This document shows positions 1-9,925 of a stretch of 64,000 nt of DNA, piece after piece. The translations under genes were made by a program, and so were the position numbers. The DNA is taken from contig NC_019738.1 of assembly GCF_000317515.1 (NCBI RefSeq), forward strand, positions 1,277,501 to 1,341,500, written 5' to 3'. The DNA comes from Allocoleopsis franciscana PCC 7113 (GTDB lineage: Bacteria; Cyanobacteriota; Cyanobacteriia; Cyanobacteriales; Coleofasciculaceae). The notes beneath the pieces were generated by a model. It made no database searches, was not told where the DNA came from, and saw nothing but the letters and a program-made list of their open reading frames with translations. How positions within the stretch are numbered: the first letter of the stretch is position 1; each line of letters begins with the position of its first letter.

Positions 1-1648
1 GCAACAGTTCCTTCACAACCTCTGGTTCAAGACTCGGATCTTGCTCTAACAGTAGGGCAACAATACCCGCAAGGAATGGGCACGCCATACTCGTACCAGC
101 ATTCACCACATAATTAGTATTCACCATTGACCCTCGCGAGGGTCTTGAATCAACCGAAAGCGCAGAAGTAATCATTGCTCCAGGTGCGGCTAAATCTGGC
201 TTCTGCTCCCCATTACGCAGCGGGCCTTCACTACTAAAGTCAGAAATGTCGTCCAAATTCAATCCAACTTGTCGCGGTATATTGTCAATATCGATGTATT
301 CCACTTTCGTAGTGTAAGAAGCAACTGTGATGGCACGCTTCGAGGCTCCTGGAGAACCAATCTTCATCGAATCCTGTGCGCTATTGCCCGTAAAAATCAC
401 TTGAGGAATGGGTTGTCCATCCAGTGTCCACACGTCCACCTGTGCATCTGTTGTTGAAGTATTACGTAACCGCAACTGCCAAACTCCTCCTTTGACAGCC
501 AGATTGCTGACACCACGAATCTGAACGAAGAAATTATGGTCGCCGTTGACTGGATCAGGGCCTGGTGTAGCAATTAGAACCCCTGCATCAGGCAGGGTGT
601 AATTTCGTGCCGGATTGTCGCCAGTGATAACGGGTTGAAACGGTGTCACGTATCCGCCGGGAGTCCGCACTGAAACTTCCAACGTACTGTTACCGGGATA
701 CCAGCCGTTTAACCAGGCGACTCCAACACCCCGGTTAGGGACGTTAAAGCGCATAGTTTGCGTCGTTCTTGGTCGTGCGATCGCTTGACCATGAATGTTA
801 TCATTGCCCTCATTACCAGCCGCACAGCAGACAATTCGTCCTGGCCCCGATTCGGCGTCAATGATTTGGGAAAGCGAGTCGCTACCGTCGTGGGCATCGG
901 CATGTCCACCGAGGCTAAGATTCACAACCGCTGGGCGTCCCAATTCACCAGCTACCCGGAAAATGTAGCGGATGCCATCGGCAATGTGGGCATCCTGAAG
1001 GTCGCTTTTAACAATCACATATTCTGCCCCAGGTGCTACCCCTGGATAAGTGGCATCAACACCGGCAGCAATTCCCGCAACGTGGGTTCCATGACCTACA
1101 ATATCGCGGGATGTGGTCAGTTGTCCTTCGGTCAATTCAATTCCATAGCCGCCCTCTGCCACCCCCGAACCCGGTAGTTCTTGGTCCCAAATGCGTAAAA
1201 TCCGTCCTTGGAAGGCGGGATGAGTGGGGTCAATGCCACTGTCCACAATACCAACAATTACGCCCTTGCCCGTTAGCCCCGTTTGGCTTTTAAACTGGGG
1301 CAGATTCACTTTACCAGGGGCAACATCCATCCGCAGTTGTAAGTAGCGTGATGGCTTGATGCGATGAACGGCGGGTTCTTCAGATAAGGGGTCTAAACTG
1401 TCCAGTGGTAAGATTGCCGTCCGCACACGACCTGTGGATTGGTTGACATAAATGTCATATTCTGATAGGTGTTCAAGATTAGCATCCTCGTCACAGTAGA
1501 TAAAAACAACGGTACGGGTTGGCTTCAGATTCTCTTGGGAGGAGATGATACCCAGCGATCGCTTGAGTGGAATTAAAGCTTCTGCACCTTCTGCTTGGTA
1601 GTCTTCTAGGGCAACAAGTAATCCAGCAGAAATTTTTTCAGGTTGCAT
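1..1648 (-). CDS. subtilisin-like serine protease (S8 family), 3' end outside window
   Basis: Endopeptidase of the subtilase family; about 549 codons are visible and the C-terminus lies beyond base 1. The start ATG is at 1648-1646 (MQPEKISAG). The catalytic triad is complete: Asp in GIVDSGID (about 1235-1256), His in VGHGTHVAG (about 1081-1101) and Ser in AGTSMACPF (about 85-105), with the oxyanion Asn in AAGNEGND (about 800-830). An insert of roughly 150 residues separates the Asn region from the Ser block, as in larger subtilases with an inserted domain. I see no signal peptide, so the protein may be intracellular or exported atypically. The family assignment is firm; substrate unknown. Confidence 0.93.
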   Translation of the reverse strand, partial: MQPEKISAGLLVALEDYQAEGAEALIPLKRSLGIISSQENLKPTRTVVFIYCDEDANLEHLSEYDIYVNQSTGRVRTAILPLDSLDPLSEEPAVHRIKPSRYLQLRMDVAPGKVNLPQFKSQTGLTGKGVIVGIVDSGIDPTHPAFQGRILRIWDQELPGSGVAEGGYGIELTEGQLTTSRDIVGHGTHVAGIAAGVDATYPGVAPGAEYVIVKSDLQDAHIADGIRYIFRVAGELGRPAVVNLSLGGHADAHDGSDSLSQIIDAESGPGRIVCCAAGNEGNDNIHGQAIARPRTTQTMRFNVPNRGVGVAWLNGWYPGNSTLEVSVRTPGGYVTPFQPVITGDNPARNYTLPDAGVLIATPGPDPVNGDHNFFVQIRGVSNLAVKGGVWQLRLRNTSTTDAQVDVWTLDGQPIPQVIFTGNSAQDSMKIGSPGASKRAITVASYTTKVEYIDIDNIPRQVGLNLDDISDFSSEGPLRNGEQKPDLAAPGAMITSALSVDSRPSRGSMVNTNYVVNAGTSMACPFLAGIVALLLEQDPSLEPEVVKELL

Positions 1649-2139
1649 ATCTGACCTCTTACTAATTCAGTGTGCAATTCAAAACACGAAACATCGAAGG
1701 GGGCGGGAATTTGCCAAGACAGCGAGTCTCTGTCAGGGGTTCAGAGCCTTTTTCCCCAGTGATGAAGGCGATCCGCTTTGCGGGTGCCGTAGGCCGATCG
1801 CGGAAGTAGATGACAGTTGATGTAGACCCATTCTGTGTTAACACAGCATGAATTTCCCGTACTGATGGTGGACAGCCCCCTTATAGTTGATAGCTTGCCA
1901 AGAAATGTTGTTTTGAAAGCTGCTCCACCATATTTTTGCCAACGATCAGGTTTGCTTATCACCTTAGGTGCTAAGAAGCTGTTTTAGTAACTACTCTTTA
2001 TTCTGGAAAATGTTTTGAGCGATTGAAGGTACCCTTAAGGGTACTCTTTGACAAACGGCTCAATGATTTTCTACCAGAAGTTCGACACAGAAAATGGCGA
2101 CTATCTTTAATCTGGTGATGGAATACTAGTGAATCATCT
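1649..2139. other. intergenic region between divergent protease and amylase genes
   Basis: A gap of about 490 bases between two divergently transcribed genes, so it must hold both promoters. I cannot assign -10 or -35 boxes confidently. Reading frames here have no family resemblance and are probably not genes. Confidence 0.5.
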
Positions 2140-3606
2140 ATGCAGATTCAAACGCCAGATTGGGTTAAACATGCAGTTTTCTACCAAATTTTTCCAGATC
2201 GCTTTGCCAGAAGCCAGCAACCTCGCAAGTGGCTTTTAAAAAATGCCTCTTGGGAAGACTGGAACGATATGCCGACGCTCCAAGGCTACAAGGGGGGAGA
2301 TTTATGGGGTGTGATGGAGCAACTGGACTACTTGCAGGATTTAGCCATTAACGCGATTTACTTCACCCCCATTTTTCAATCCGCGAGCAATCACCGCTAT
2401 CACACCCACGATTATTATCAGGTCGATCCCATGTTGGGGGGAAATCCTGCGTTTAAAGAATTGCTAGATGCCTGCCACCAACGCGAGATTAAGGTGGTTT
2501 TGGATGGGGTATTTAACCACTCTAGTCGTGGCTTTTTCTTTTTCCACGATGTTTTGGAAAATGGGCCTCATTCGCCTTGGGTGAATTGGTTCAAAATTCA
2601 CGATTGGCCAGTATCTGCGTATAACGGTGAATTCCCGGCTAACTATGAAGGTTGGGATGGAAATCGAGCCTTGCCAGTATTCAACCATGACAACCCAGAA
2701 GTGCGGGAATACATCATGGAAATTGCCGAATATTGGATTAAGTTCGGCATCGATGGATGGCGCTTGGATGTGCCATTTGAGATTAAAACGCCAGGGTTTT
2801 GGCAAGAATTTCGCGATCGCGTTAAAGCCATCAATCCTGAAGCCTATATTGTTGGGGAAGTCTGGGGAGATTCACGGGAATGGCTGGATGGTACCCAATT
2901 TGATGGGGTGATGAACTACCTGTTTACAGCACCCACCATTGCTTTTACCGCAGGCGATCGCGTGGACATTGAGCAAGTACAAGACCGTTCTTATCATCCC
3001 TACCCCCCGCTATTTGCCAAGGAATATGGTGAGAAAATCCAAGAATTGCTGCAACTATACCCCTGGGAGATTCAGCTAACCCAACTCAATTTGCTGGCTA
3101 GCCATGATACAGCGCGGCTGATTTCAATTGCTGGAGGTGATAAACCCAGTGTAGAGTTAGCCACCCTACTGCTGTTGACGTTTCCCGGTGCACCGAGTAT
3201 CTACTATGGTGATGAGGTAGGCTTACCCGGTCGTCTCGATCCAGACTCTCGTCGTGGCTTTCCGATGGAAACCCATTGGGAGCGTGAGGTTTTAGATTAC
3301 CATAAAAAACTGATTGCTCTGCGTCAATCCCACCCTGCTTTGCGTACAGGTACCTACCAGGTACTCTATGCTGAGGGAACGGTTTATGTCTTCGCTCGGA
3401 TTTTGGGAGCAGAAGAACTGATCGTTGCTGTTAATACCGGAACTGAACCGGCTAGTGCCAGTCTTCCAGTCGATGGTTTACAGTCCCAACCGAATAAGAT
3501 GCTCTACGGTAATGCTGAGGTATCTTGGACGAGTGAAGGCGAATCACCACAGTTAGCACTGAATCTTACCCCTCGCAGTGGCTGTATCTTGGCGTCAGCT
3601 AGCTGA
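2140..3606 (+). CDS. GH13 alpha-amylase family glycosidase (neopullulanase/cyclomaltodextrinase-like)
   Basis: Hydrolyses or rearranges alpha-1,4/1,6-glucans, probably in cytoplasmic glycogen or maltodextrin metabolism because no signal peptide is present. 488 residues. The N-terminus begins directly at the (beta/alpha)8 barrel (HAVFYQIFPDRFARS), so the N-terminal domain of classical neopullulanases is missing. The four GH13 regions are visible: DGVFNH near residue 121, GWRLDVPFE with nucleophile D210, VGEVWG with acid/base E240, and ASHDTAR with H322-D323. A C-terminal beta domain follows. Stands alone, with a hairpin just downstream. Exact specificity (pullulanase, maltogenic amylase or glucosidase) cannot be told. 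Confidence 0.93.
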   Translation: MQIQTPDWVKHAVFYQIFPDRFARSQQPRKWLLKNASWEDWNDMPTLQGYKGGDLWGVMEQLDYLQDLAINAIYFTPIFQSASNHRYHTHDYYQVDPMLGGNPAFKELLDACHQREIKVVLDGVFNHSSRGFFFFHDVLENGPHSPWVNWFKIHDWPVSAYNGEFPANYEGWDGNRALPVFNHDNPEVREYIMEIAEYWIKFGIDGWRLDVPFEIKTPGFWQEFRDRVKAINPEAYIVGEVWGDSREWLDGTQFDGVMNYLFTAPTIAFTAGDRVDIEQVQDRSYHPYPPLFAKEYGEKIQELLQLYPWEIQLTQLNLLASHDTARLISIAGGDKPSVELATLLLLTFPGAPSIYYGDEVGLPGRLDPDSRRGFPMETHWEREVLDYHKKLIALRQSHPALRTGTYQVLYAEGTVYVFARILGAEELIVAVNTGTEPASASLPVDGLQSQPNKMLYGNAEVSWTSEGESPQLALNLTPRSGCILASAS

Positions 3607-3627
3607 TTGACACATCAGCAAAAAGAG

Positions 3628-3660
3628 AAAGGAGGTACCAATCCATCAGGTGCCTCCTTT
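3628..3660 (+). terminator. hairpin downstream of the GH13 gene
   Basis: AAAGGAGGTACC and GGTGCCTCCTTT form a 12-bp stem with one G-T pair around a 9-base loop, 21 bases after the amylase stop. No strong T tract follows, so termination efficiency is uncertain. Confidence 0.55.
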
Positions 3661-3693
3661 GAATTAAATTCAGTACAACCAAGAGGTTGCTCA

Positions 3694-3777
3694 TCACTTC
3701 TGGTGAATGGCAGGTTGCAGCACAGAGTCGATAACATGAATTACGCCGTTATCGGCTTCGACTCTGTTGCAGTTTAA
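3694..3777 (-). pseudogene. remnant of a fasciclin (FAS1) domain C-terminus
   Basis: The minus strand encodes 27 residues ending in a stop and containing ADNGVIHVIDSVLQPAIHQ, the characteristic last motif of FAS1 domains. The codon just upstream (TAG at 3780-3778) is a stop, and no start is present. It matches the end of the intact neighbour at 3800-4213 (DNGVIHAIDSILMPA). It looks like the tail of a second, mostly deleted fasciclin copy. Confidence 0.75.
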
Positions 3778-3799
3778 CTAGAGGTAATTGAGACAACGA

Positions 3800-4213
3800 T
3801 TAGAACTCCATCATGGCTGGCATCAGGATTGAATCAATCGCGTGAATCACACCATTGTCGGTGAGAATATCAGGTTGCAATACAATCGCCTGATTGACCT
3901 TATAGCCGTTGCAGCTATCAATCACAAGGACTGAACCCTCAACCGTTGGGGCTTCATCGATCTCGACGAGGTTATCACTCCTCACATCCCCAGGGACAAC
4001 GTGATAAGCGAGAATTTTTTTGAGCGTCGGGATATCCTGTAATAATTGCTCTAATGTTCCCTCTGGCATTCGCTCAAACGCCGCATCAACAGGTGCAAAG
4101 ACAGTGAAGGGACCATCCCCCTTCAGGAGTTCTACCAAATCGGCAGCCTTAACCGCCTTGACTAGCGTGTTGAACGTACCGGCGTTGGCGGCAGTCTCGA
4201 CGATGTCAGCCAT
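3800..4213 (-). CDS. single-domain fasciclin (FAS1) protein
   Basis: 137 residues forming one FAS1 domain, an adhesion-type fold common in small cyanobacterial proteins. Visible: N-terminal AGTFNTLVKAVKAADL, the GPFTVFAPVDAAF motif near residue 34, the YHVVPGD block near residue 70 and C-terminal DNGVIHAIDSILMP. No signal peptide or anchor, unlike exported fasciclins, so location is unclear. Followed by a decayed second copy of the domain end. Function unproven; family firm. Confidence 0.92.
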   Translation of the reverse strand: MADIVETAANAGTFNTLVKAVKAADLVELLKGDGPFTVFAPVDAAFERMPEGTLEQLLQDIPTLKKILAYHVVPGDVRSDNLVEIDEAPTVEGSVLVIDSCNGYKVNQAIVLQPDILTDNGVIHAIDSILMPAMMEF

Positions 4214-4386
4214 AAGTTTTTTACTATGTAAAAGAGTGTCCTGTTTAAGAGTTACAGCAGTTTTGGCTCAATAGGCATCTTTCAAAGGTTGGACTTGGAA
4301 CTGAGTTAAAGGTTGTTCGGCGCTTGTGTAGCATGTGCGTAGGGCGTAGCGTCTTGCCAAGGTTCAACTCTTGTACCCAACTCTAA

Positions 4387-5367
4387 TCAATGAGGGGTCG
4401 TTATTCCCCGTTGCTGCAACTGCTGCATAAAAAACGCTTCTAAGGTGTAACGTTCGAGGTTCATGGTAATCAGTTTGGCATCCATCAGGCGAACAGTGGC
4501 GAGGAATTCTTGAGGATTACCTTGCAATTGACCGTACCAGGAATCCGCCTCAAAGGCTACATTCTTAACCCAGCGTTTCAGGATATCTAAATTACCGCCT
4601 TTGCCTTTGACGTGATAAAGTTCACTAGTGCCTAGTAGCTCATTGAGGGAACCACTACAAATTAATTCTCCCTGAGCCAAAATAGCAACGCGATCGCAAA
4701 TTTTCTCCACATCCGACAGAATATGACTATTAAAGAAAATCGTCTTACCTTGGGCTTTGAGTGAGAGAATAATCTCCCGCATCTGGTAACGTCCCATGGG
4801 GTCAAGTCCAGACATCGGTTCATCGAGAAACACCAGTTCTGGGTCATTAATCAGAGCTTGCGCCATCCCAACTCGCTGGAGCATTCCTTTAGAATACTGC
4901 CGCATCTGCTTTTTCCGGGCATCTAACTTAGACAATCCCACTAAATCCAACAGTAGAGGAATCCGCTGCTGTCGAATATCGGGTGGAATTTCAAATAGCT
5001 GTGCCGCAAACTGCAAAAACTCCCAGCCTGTCAGAGAGTCGTAGAAGTAGGCATTTTCTGGCAAATATCCAACTCGCTGCTTGACCGATATATTGCCGAT
5101 GGGGCTTCCGAGTAACCAGGCACGTCCTGATGTTGGACGTACAATCCCCAACAATGTCTTCAATAAGGTTGTCTTGCCTGCGCCATTGGGGCCAAGCAAA
5201 CCAAAGGTTTCTCCCTGATAAACCGTCAGGGTACAGTTTTTTAGGGATTCAATTTTTTGATTGAACCAGAACCCTGTGCGATAGACTTTTCTCAGTTCAG
5301 AAGTCTGAACAACGGGTATTTTGTCTACAACAATTTGTGGGGCTGGCAAGTCGGCAGTAGAATCCAT
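4387..5367 (-). CDS. ABC transporter ATP-binding protein (NatA/CcmA type)
   Basis: ATPase subunit of an ABC-2 type transporter. 326 residues. Walker A is GPNGAGKTT (G59-T67), the signature is YSKGMLQRVGMAQAL, Walker B is LVFLDEPMSGLDP, and the H-loop is FFNSHIL. An extra N-terminal 25 residues precede the nucleotide-binding domain, and a DUF4162-like C-terminal part follows. No permease gene is adjacent; the next gene on this strand is fasciclin, so the membrane partner is encoded elsewhere. Substrate unknown. Confidence 0.93.
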   Translation of the reverse strand: MDSTADLPAPQIVVDKIPVVQTSELRKVYRTGFWFNQKIESLKNCTLTVYQGETFGLLGPNGAGKTTLLKTLLGIVRPTSGRAWLLGSPIGNISVKQRVGYLPENAYFYDSLTGWEFLQFAAQLFEIPPDIRQQRIPLLLDLVGLSKLDARKKQMRQYSKGMLQRVGMAQALINDPELVFLDEPMSGLDPMGRYQMREIILSLKAQGKTIFFNSHILSDVEKICDRVAILAQGELICSGSLNELLGTSELYHVKGKGGNLDILKRWVKNVAFEADSWYGQLQGNPQEFLATVRLMDAKLITMNLERYTLEAFFMQQLQQRGITTPH

Positions 5368-5500
5368 CCTGGTGTCATCAATCGCGCATGTTTCTTAAGT
5401 CTGATGATTCCCTATTTTGCCGATTTTTGTGTCAATTCAGCAAATCCACTCCTAGGGAACGGTACTCTGCTTTTCCCCTGTTCCCCTCCTATGCTTATTT

Positions 5501-7882
5501 TCAGCGACGCATGGCAATCGATGAGCTCGCAGAGTGCTGAGCCAACTGATGAGCGACCTGAGGATCGTACAGCCGCAAGTAATTCCAATAGTTGCCAAAC
5601 ACCTGCTTCACATAATCTTTGGTTTCATCAAAGGGGATGGCTTCGACAAATTCATCGGGGTCCATCCACTGTTCTTGTTTTAGCCATCTCGACAAGTTTC
5701 CCTGACCGGCGTTGTAACTAGCAACAGCGAGTAAGGAATTATTTTTAAATGACCGATGGGTTTGGTCGAGGAACCAAGTACCCAGCTTGATGTTGTCGTT
5801 GGGGTTTTCTAGAGCATATTGGTCTAATTTCAGGTTTTTAGCAGCCCAAGCTCCCGTAGTGGGCATCATCTGCATTAAGCCAACGGCACCCGCCTTGGAA
5901 CGAATATCCGGTTCAAATCTAGACTCTTGCCGAATTAAAGCGGTCACGAGCAAGGGATTCAAATCGCGCTTTTGTGCCTGTTCTTCAATAACCTTGGCAA
6001 ATGGCAAGGGATATAAGGTGTGCCAGTAAGCGAGTTGTTGCTTGATTTCCTGGTACTGAGCTTGCTCTTCGGGGGTATCTCGATCCTCTAGTTTGGCAAT
6101 TTTGGAAATTCCTTCTAGATAATCCCCTACCCCGACGCGCAGGATGCCATCGGTAAACTGTTCGGCTACGGTTGGCTCTAGGCGGTTTTGAAATTCGGCC
6201 TCCCAAAGAGTCCAAGCGTCTTTGTCTTGACCCAACTGGTAGAGTTCTTTCAAGGCTGGAGAACCCACAGGCAGTTCGGGTCGTGTGACAGGCAACACCA
6301 CTTGCGGGTCGAACTTTCGCACAGTGCGGAAGTCTCCAACATTCCATCCTAGCTGCACAGCCGAGCGCCAAGCGTAGTAGGATTGTGGGTATTTGGCAAT
6401 CACCTGCTCAAAGGCAACTTTCGCTTCTTTCCCAAGTCCTAGCTTACTCGCCCATTTTCCCACCCAAAAACCCGCCTCACGAGCTGGCTCACTGTTGGGG
6501 TTGGATACCATAATCGGTTGTGCCCATTGCAAGGCGGCTCGGATGTCTCCATCCCTGGCCTTTACTTGAGCCATCTGCCAGCGATATTCTGCTGCTGCGT
6601 CGGAATTCCCTTGTTGGGTAAGTAACAATTCACGCGCTTGGTTGGCGGCGTGGGTAATGCCCAATTGGTCTAGAATGTCAGCGCGGGCTAGCAAAGCATC
6701 ACCGGCTCGCTCCGGGAATTGCTGAATGACTTGGTCAAGTTTAGGAATTGTCTCTTCATTGGGTTCAAGTTTGGCGAGTTGAATGACGGCACTCGCTGCT
6801 TCTTCGGCTTTGGGAAAGTCACGCACCAGTTTTTTGTAGGCACGTTTAGCCGATTGCGGCTTGTGGGCATACTGCATTGCCAAAGCGGATAGGTAGGCGT
6901 TGCGGGGGGTGTATTCGGCTTGGGCGTAAGCGGTACTGGCTTGAGTATATTTTCGGTCATTCCAGTAGCCGAGTGCGATCGCTTCCCAATCGTCTGGTTT
7001 AATCTTTTCACGGTCTCTCTTTCTAGGGGAGCGGCCATATTGACTGACCAGTCGATTTAATATTGGGGTAATTTCTGGTGAGTCAAAGGCATATCTCGCA
7101 ACCACTACCATCAGTTGGGGCTGATTGGGTTTTTCCTGAAGCCGTTGTCGGGCAATTTCCAGAATGCGGGGATGAGATGGAAATTTCTCCAGCGCTTGTT
7201 CCCAATATTGGGGGTCGTCGGGCGAGAAGGAATACCAGTGTCGTGCCATTTCCATCAGGGGATTGCTGGTATACTCCTCACTGGATTTTTCCCAATATTT
7301 GGAATTCCCAGAGGAGAGGGCATACAGGGCTTCAGCGGCGACGGGCTGATCCGGATAACGTTTGAGGATATCTTCCCAAGCTGACCGAGCTTTGGCTTTA
7401 TTGCCAATGAGTTCGTAAGCTTGTGCACGTTTTAGGGCAATATGTCCTGCTAATACAGGATAGTCCCACTCTAATCCGTCCAACCAGCGTAGTGCTTTTT
7501 CCCCTTGTTTTTGCTCAATTAAATCCGCTGCTAACAGATAACGCGCTCGAACGTGGTCAAGGGATTGGGTGCCAAGGGGGAAGCTGGTTTCCGTCTGCCG
7601 TTGCGCTAACGCTTCCAGTTGTGCTGCACGCTTTTGTGGAGGTAGGGATACCAGTTGCAGGACAGGAGTCTTGACCTGTTTTCCCCGCAGCAAGGGGCTT
7701 TGTTCCTGGAACGGCAGCCCGATTGTCCATTGGTGTATGTGCTTGTTATACTTCGTCCCTAACAGGGTTACTCCAATCATCAGCGCACAGAGTCCAGCAC
7801 CAGAAGCAAGTGCCAGTTGTTTTCTCCGTTGCGTGCGCCGTGAAGGATTGTAGCGGGAGAAAATCAGACGTGACTTTTGCAT
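5501..7882 (-). CDS. soluble lytic transglycosylase (Slt70-like, GH23)
   Basis: Cleaves the glycan strands of peptidoglycan to form 1,6-anhydromuropeptides in the periplasm. 793 residues: an N-terminal membrane anchor or uncleaved signal (QLALASGAGLCALMIGVTLLG, about residues 21-42), a long superhelical TPR-like alpha region (about 70-600) and a C-terminal lysozyme-like domain. The catalytic Glu is E653 in ALIRQESRFEP, followed by AVGLMQMMP and VASYNAGQGNLSRWL, all hallmarks of the family. Single gene with its own upstream gap. Confidence 0.95.
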   Translation of the reverse strand: MQKSRLIFSRYNPSRRTQRRKQLALASGAGLCALMIGVTLLGTKYNKHIHQWTIGLPFQEQSPLLRGKQVKTPVLQLVSLPPQKRAAQLEALAQRQTETSFPLGTQSLDHVRARYLLAADLIEQKQGEKALRWLDGLEWDYPVLAGHIALKRAQAYELIGNKAKARSAWEDILKRYPDQPVAAEALYALSSGNSKYWEKSSEEYTSNPLMEMARHWYSFSPDDPQYWEQALEKFPSHPRILEIARQRLQEKPNQPQLMVVVARYAFDSPEITPILNRLVSQYGRSPRKRDREKIKPDDWEAIALGYWNDRKYTQASTAYAQAEYTPRNAYLSALAMQYAHKPQSAKRAYKKLVRDFPKAEEAASAVIQLAKLEPNEETIPKLDQVIQQFPERAGDALLARADILDQLGITHAANQARELLLTQQGNSDAAAEYRWQMAQVKARDGDIRAALQWAQPIMVSNPNSEPAREAGFWVGKWASKLGLGKEAKVAFEQVIAKYPQSYYAWRSAVQLGWNVGDFRTVRKFDPQVVLPVTRPELPVGSPALKELYQLGQDKDAWTLWEAEFQNRLEPTVAEQFTDGILRVGVGDYLEGISKIAKLEDRDTPEEQAQYQEIKQQLAYWHTLYPLPFAKVIEEQAQKRDLNPLLVTALIRQESRFEPDIRSKAGAVGLMQMMPTTGAWAAKNLKLDQYALENPNDNIKLGTWFLDQTHRSFKNNSLLAVASYNAGQGNLSRWLKQEQWMDPDEFVEAIPFDETKDYVKQVFGNYWNYLRLYDPQVAHQLAQHSASSSIAMRR

Positions 7883-8613
7883 AGGACCTCTTATTGATGC
7901 ATACCCATCTCAAATCTGACCCACGATGGTGCGAGCGTTGTTATGTAGGATACCAGTTGGCAGGTAAAAACCCTACTCTTGTGTGGGAACAGGTTCATTG
8001 TACTCCTCTTGCCTTCTTTCCTCTGGTTCGGAGGTGGCGTCTGTTGTCCACCCCCCTGGGGAATAGCTCAAAATACTGAGCGTTGGGTTACAGCGTCGGT
8101 CAATAGGTTTCGTCTCATCCGAACAATGGGCTAAGAACAAAGGGCGACGGAAAAACCATGGGTCACTTCCCAGGATGTCTGAGACCTGAGTGTTCTCAGC
8201 ATCATATTTTTGTTTCCCATCAACTCAACAGAAAACCGAAATTATCCGGCTTGCCTAAAAATAATAACAGCTAATTCCTAATCATTAAATAAAGCTTTTA
8301 TTCTGCTGAGAAAGTTTCCAAACTCTATCCTTGAGGAGGTTACAGAGCGAGTCCGAAGATTGTTTGCAGTTTTATGGAAAAGATTTATAGGTCGATTCTG
8401 CCATTGCATCAATCTTAGGACAGATTGAGAATGCCGGAAAATGACTGGGGCGTAGAACCCAGAGAGCCGATTTTTTCATGATTCTTCACATTACCCTGCA
8501 CCAGATTCCAAAAGTACAATAGACCTCTGGCACAAAATAAAAACCCCTTCTCATCCCACTCTCCCCAGCGCCCTCGCCAACCTCATAGCCCCATTTAAAT
8601 GCACAACAGCTGA
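7883..8613. other. intergenic region upstream of the transglycosylase gene
   Basis: About 730 bases without a supportable gene. It holds the promoter of the minus-strand transglycosylase gene and the 3' side of the pentapeptide gene. No clear hairpin with T tract, tRNA or conserved reading frame was seen. It may contain decayed sequence. Confidence 0.4.
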
Positions 8614-9852
8614 TCAAATGGGTGGGGGAGTATCGGGTTTAGGTCGTCTTTTTTGTCCAAGTCGCCTAAAGACATATTCATGCTGGACTTTATCAAACTT
8701 CGTCTCATTTGTAATGCCCCAGTCTTCAATACAGGCTGCGACAAGACGAGCTCCGGTTAAATCAGCTCCATCTAAGTGCGCTTGCGTGAGCTTGGCTTTG
8801 GATAAATTGGCTGACTGTAAATTGGCTTCACTGAGATCGGCACCCACAAAACTAGCTTCGACTAAGTTGGCTCCCCGCAAATTAATGCCTCGTAGCAAGC
8901 AATGGTCGAAGTTTTGATTTTGTCCTTCTCCTGTAACCACCAACTGCCGTACTTGTTCATTTTGTAAATAAGTCCCTCCCACACAAGCCAGGGATAGCTT
9001 TTGAGCTTGGAACCAACAGGTACGAGTCAGATTCGCCCCTCTAAAATTGGTGCTTTCGAGGGTAGCTTGCGTGAAATCGGCATCCGTTAAATTGGCTTCT
9101 CGAAAACGAGTACCACCAATCGCGGCAAAGGTAATCGTGAGTTGGCGAAGGAATGTATATTTAGGGTCTCCCGCAAAGGCTTTCCAGCTCACAGAAGCCG
9201 ACAATCCAGCGGCAGCCATGGCTACAGCCACAGCCACAGCCGCCGCTACACTTCCCGCGACGGCGGTTGTTTCAGAAGACGTGATCGCCACACTCATACC
9301 CGCTGCCGTGGCAGCTGCGCCTGCGACAACCACAGCCGAACCCGCGCCAGCACCCGCTCCAGCCGCTGATGCCACCAGGGCGATCGCAAAAGCAAGAGCA
9401 GCGGCAACCAAGGCGGAGACAACAACAGTCCCCGCCCCCAAGGTTCCTAAAGCAGCTCCTGCTGTCACCCCTACTACGACTAGTATTGAGCTGGCGATCG
9501 CTAAACCTTGGCGGAGGGTAATAGTCATGAAAACCGCTAACGTCATTAAGACAATGACACCCGCCAGAAGTTGAATGGGTTCTGGATGAGTTAACGCGCC
9601 TGCTGTAATCACCCCTACCCAAGCGGAAGCCCCTCCGGATAGAGCCGATAGCAATAAGGACACGCCGAGTAAAATAATGGCCCAACCCGGTTCGCGTCCC
9701 GCTTGTGCCTGACTAAAGTTAGCCTCCACGAGCAGGGCGTTGGTAAAATCGGCTCCTCGGATATCAGCGTAGCTAAAGTTGGCACCGACCAGGTCTTTCC
9801 GTCCTTTGAAAGATCGGCCGCGCAGATTTTGACCGGAGAAGTCCAAAGTCAT
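8614..9852 (-). CDS. pentapeptide-repeat protein with a long Ala/Gly-rich membrane insert
   Basis: 412 residues. Pentapeptide repeats A(D/N)LxX open the protein (NFSYADIRGADFTNALLVEANFSQA, residues about 25-50 in part) and resume at about 245-390 (ANLTDADFTQATLESTNF; ANLVEASFVGADLSEANLQ). Between them lies a hydrophobic region (about 57-220) with several predicted membrane segments and runs of Ala, Gly and Val, including AAGAGAGAGSAVVVAGAAATAA. The quadrilateral beta-helix would therefore be split by a membrane domain. Function unknown. The Ala/Gly block is repetitive at DNA level and could vary in length between strains. Confidence 0.88.
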   Translation of the reverse strand: MTLDFSGQNLRGRSFKGRKDLVGANFSYADIRGADFTNALLVEANFSQAQAGREPGWAIILLGVSLLLSALSGGASAWVGVITAGALTHPEPIQLLAGVIVLMTLAVFMTITLRQGLAIASSILVVVGVTAGAALGTLGAGTVVVSALVAAALAFAIALVASAAGAGAGAGSAVVVAGAAATAAGMSVAITSSETTAVAGSVAAAVAVAVAMAAAGLSASVSWKAFAGDPKYTFLRQLTITFAAIGGTRFREANLTDADFTQATLESTNFRGANLTRTCWFQAQKLSLACVGGTYLQNEQVRQLVVTGEGQNQNFDHCLLRGINLRGANLVEASFVGADLSEANLQSANLSKAKLTQAHLDGADLTGARLVAACIEDWGITNETKFDKVQHEYVFRRLGQKRRPKPDTPPPI

Positions 9853-9925
9853 GTTGTAGATGCACGGTGCTATGGCACATTGGTTGATAAAGGCATACCA
9901 TAAAACTTGTGTTTAGGGAGAACTG

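Noticed and set aside
9047-9574. 175-residue plus-strand Ala/Thr-rich frame
   Set aside because: Antisense to the Ala/Gly-rich part of the pentapeptide gene; composition is a shadow of that repeat.
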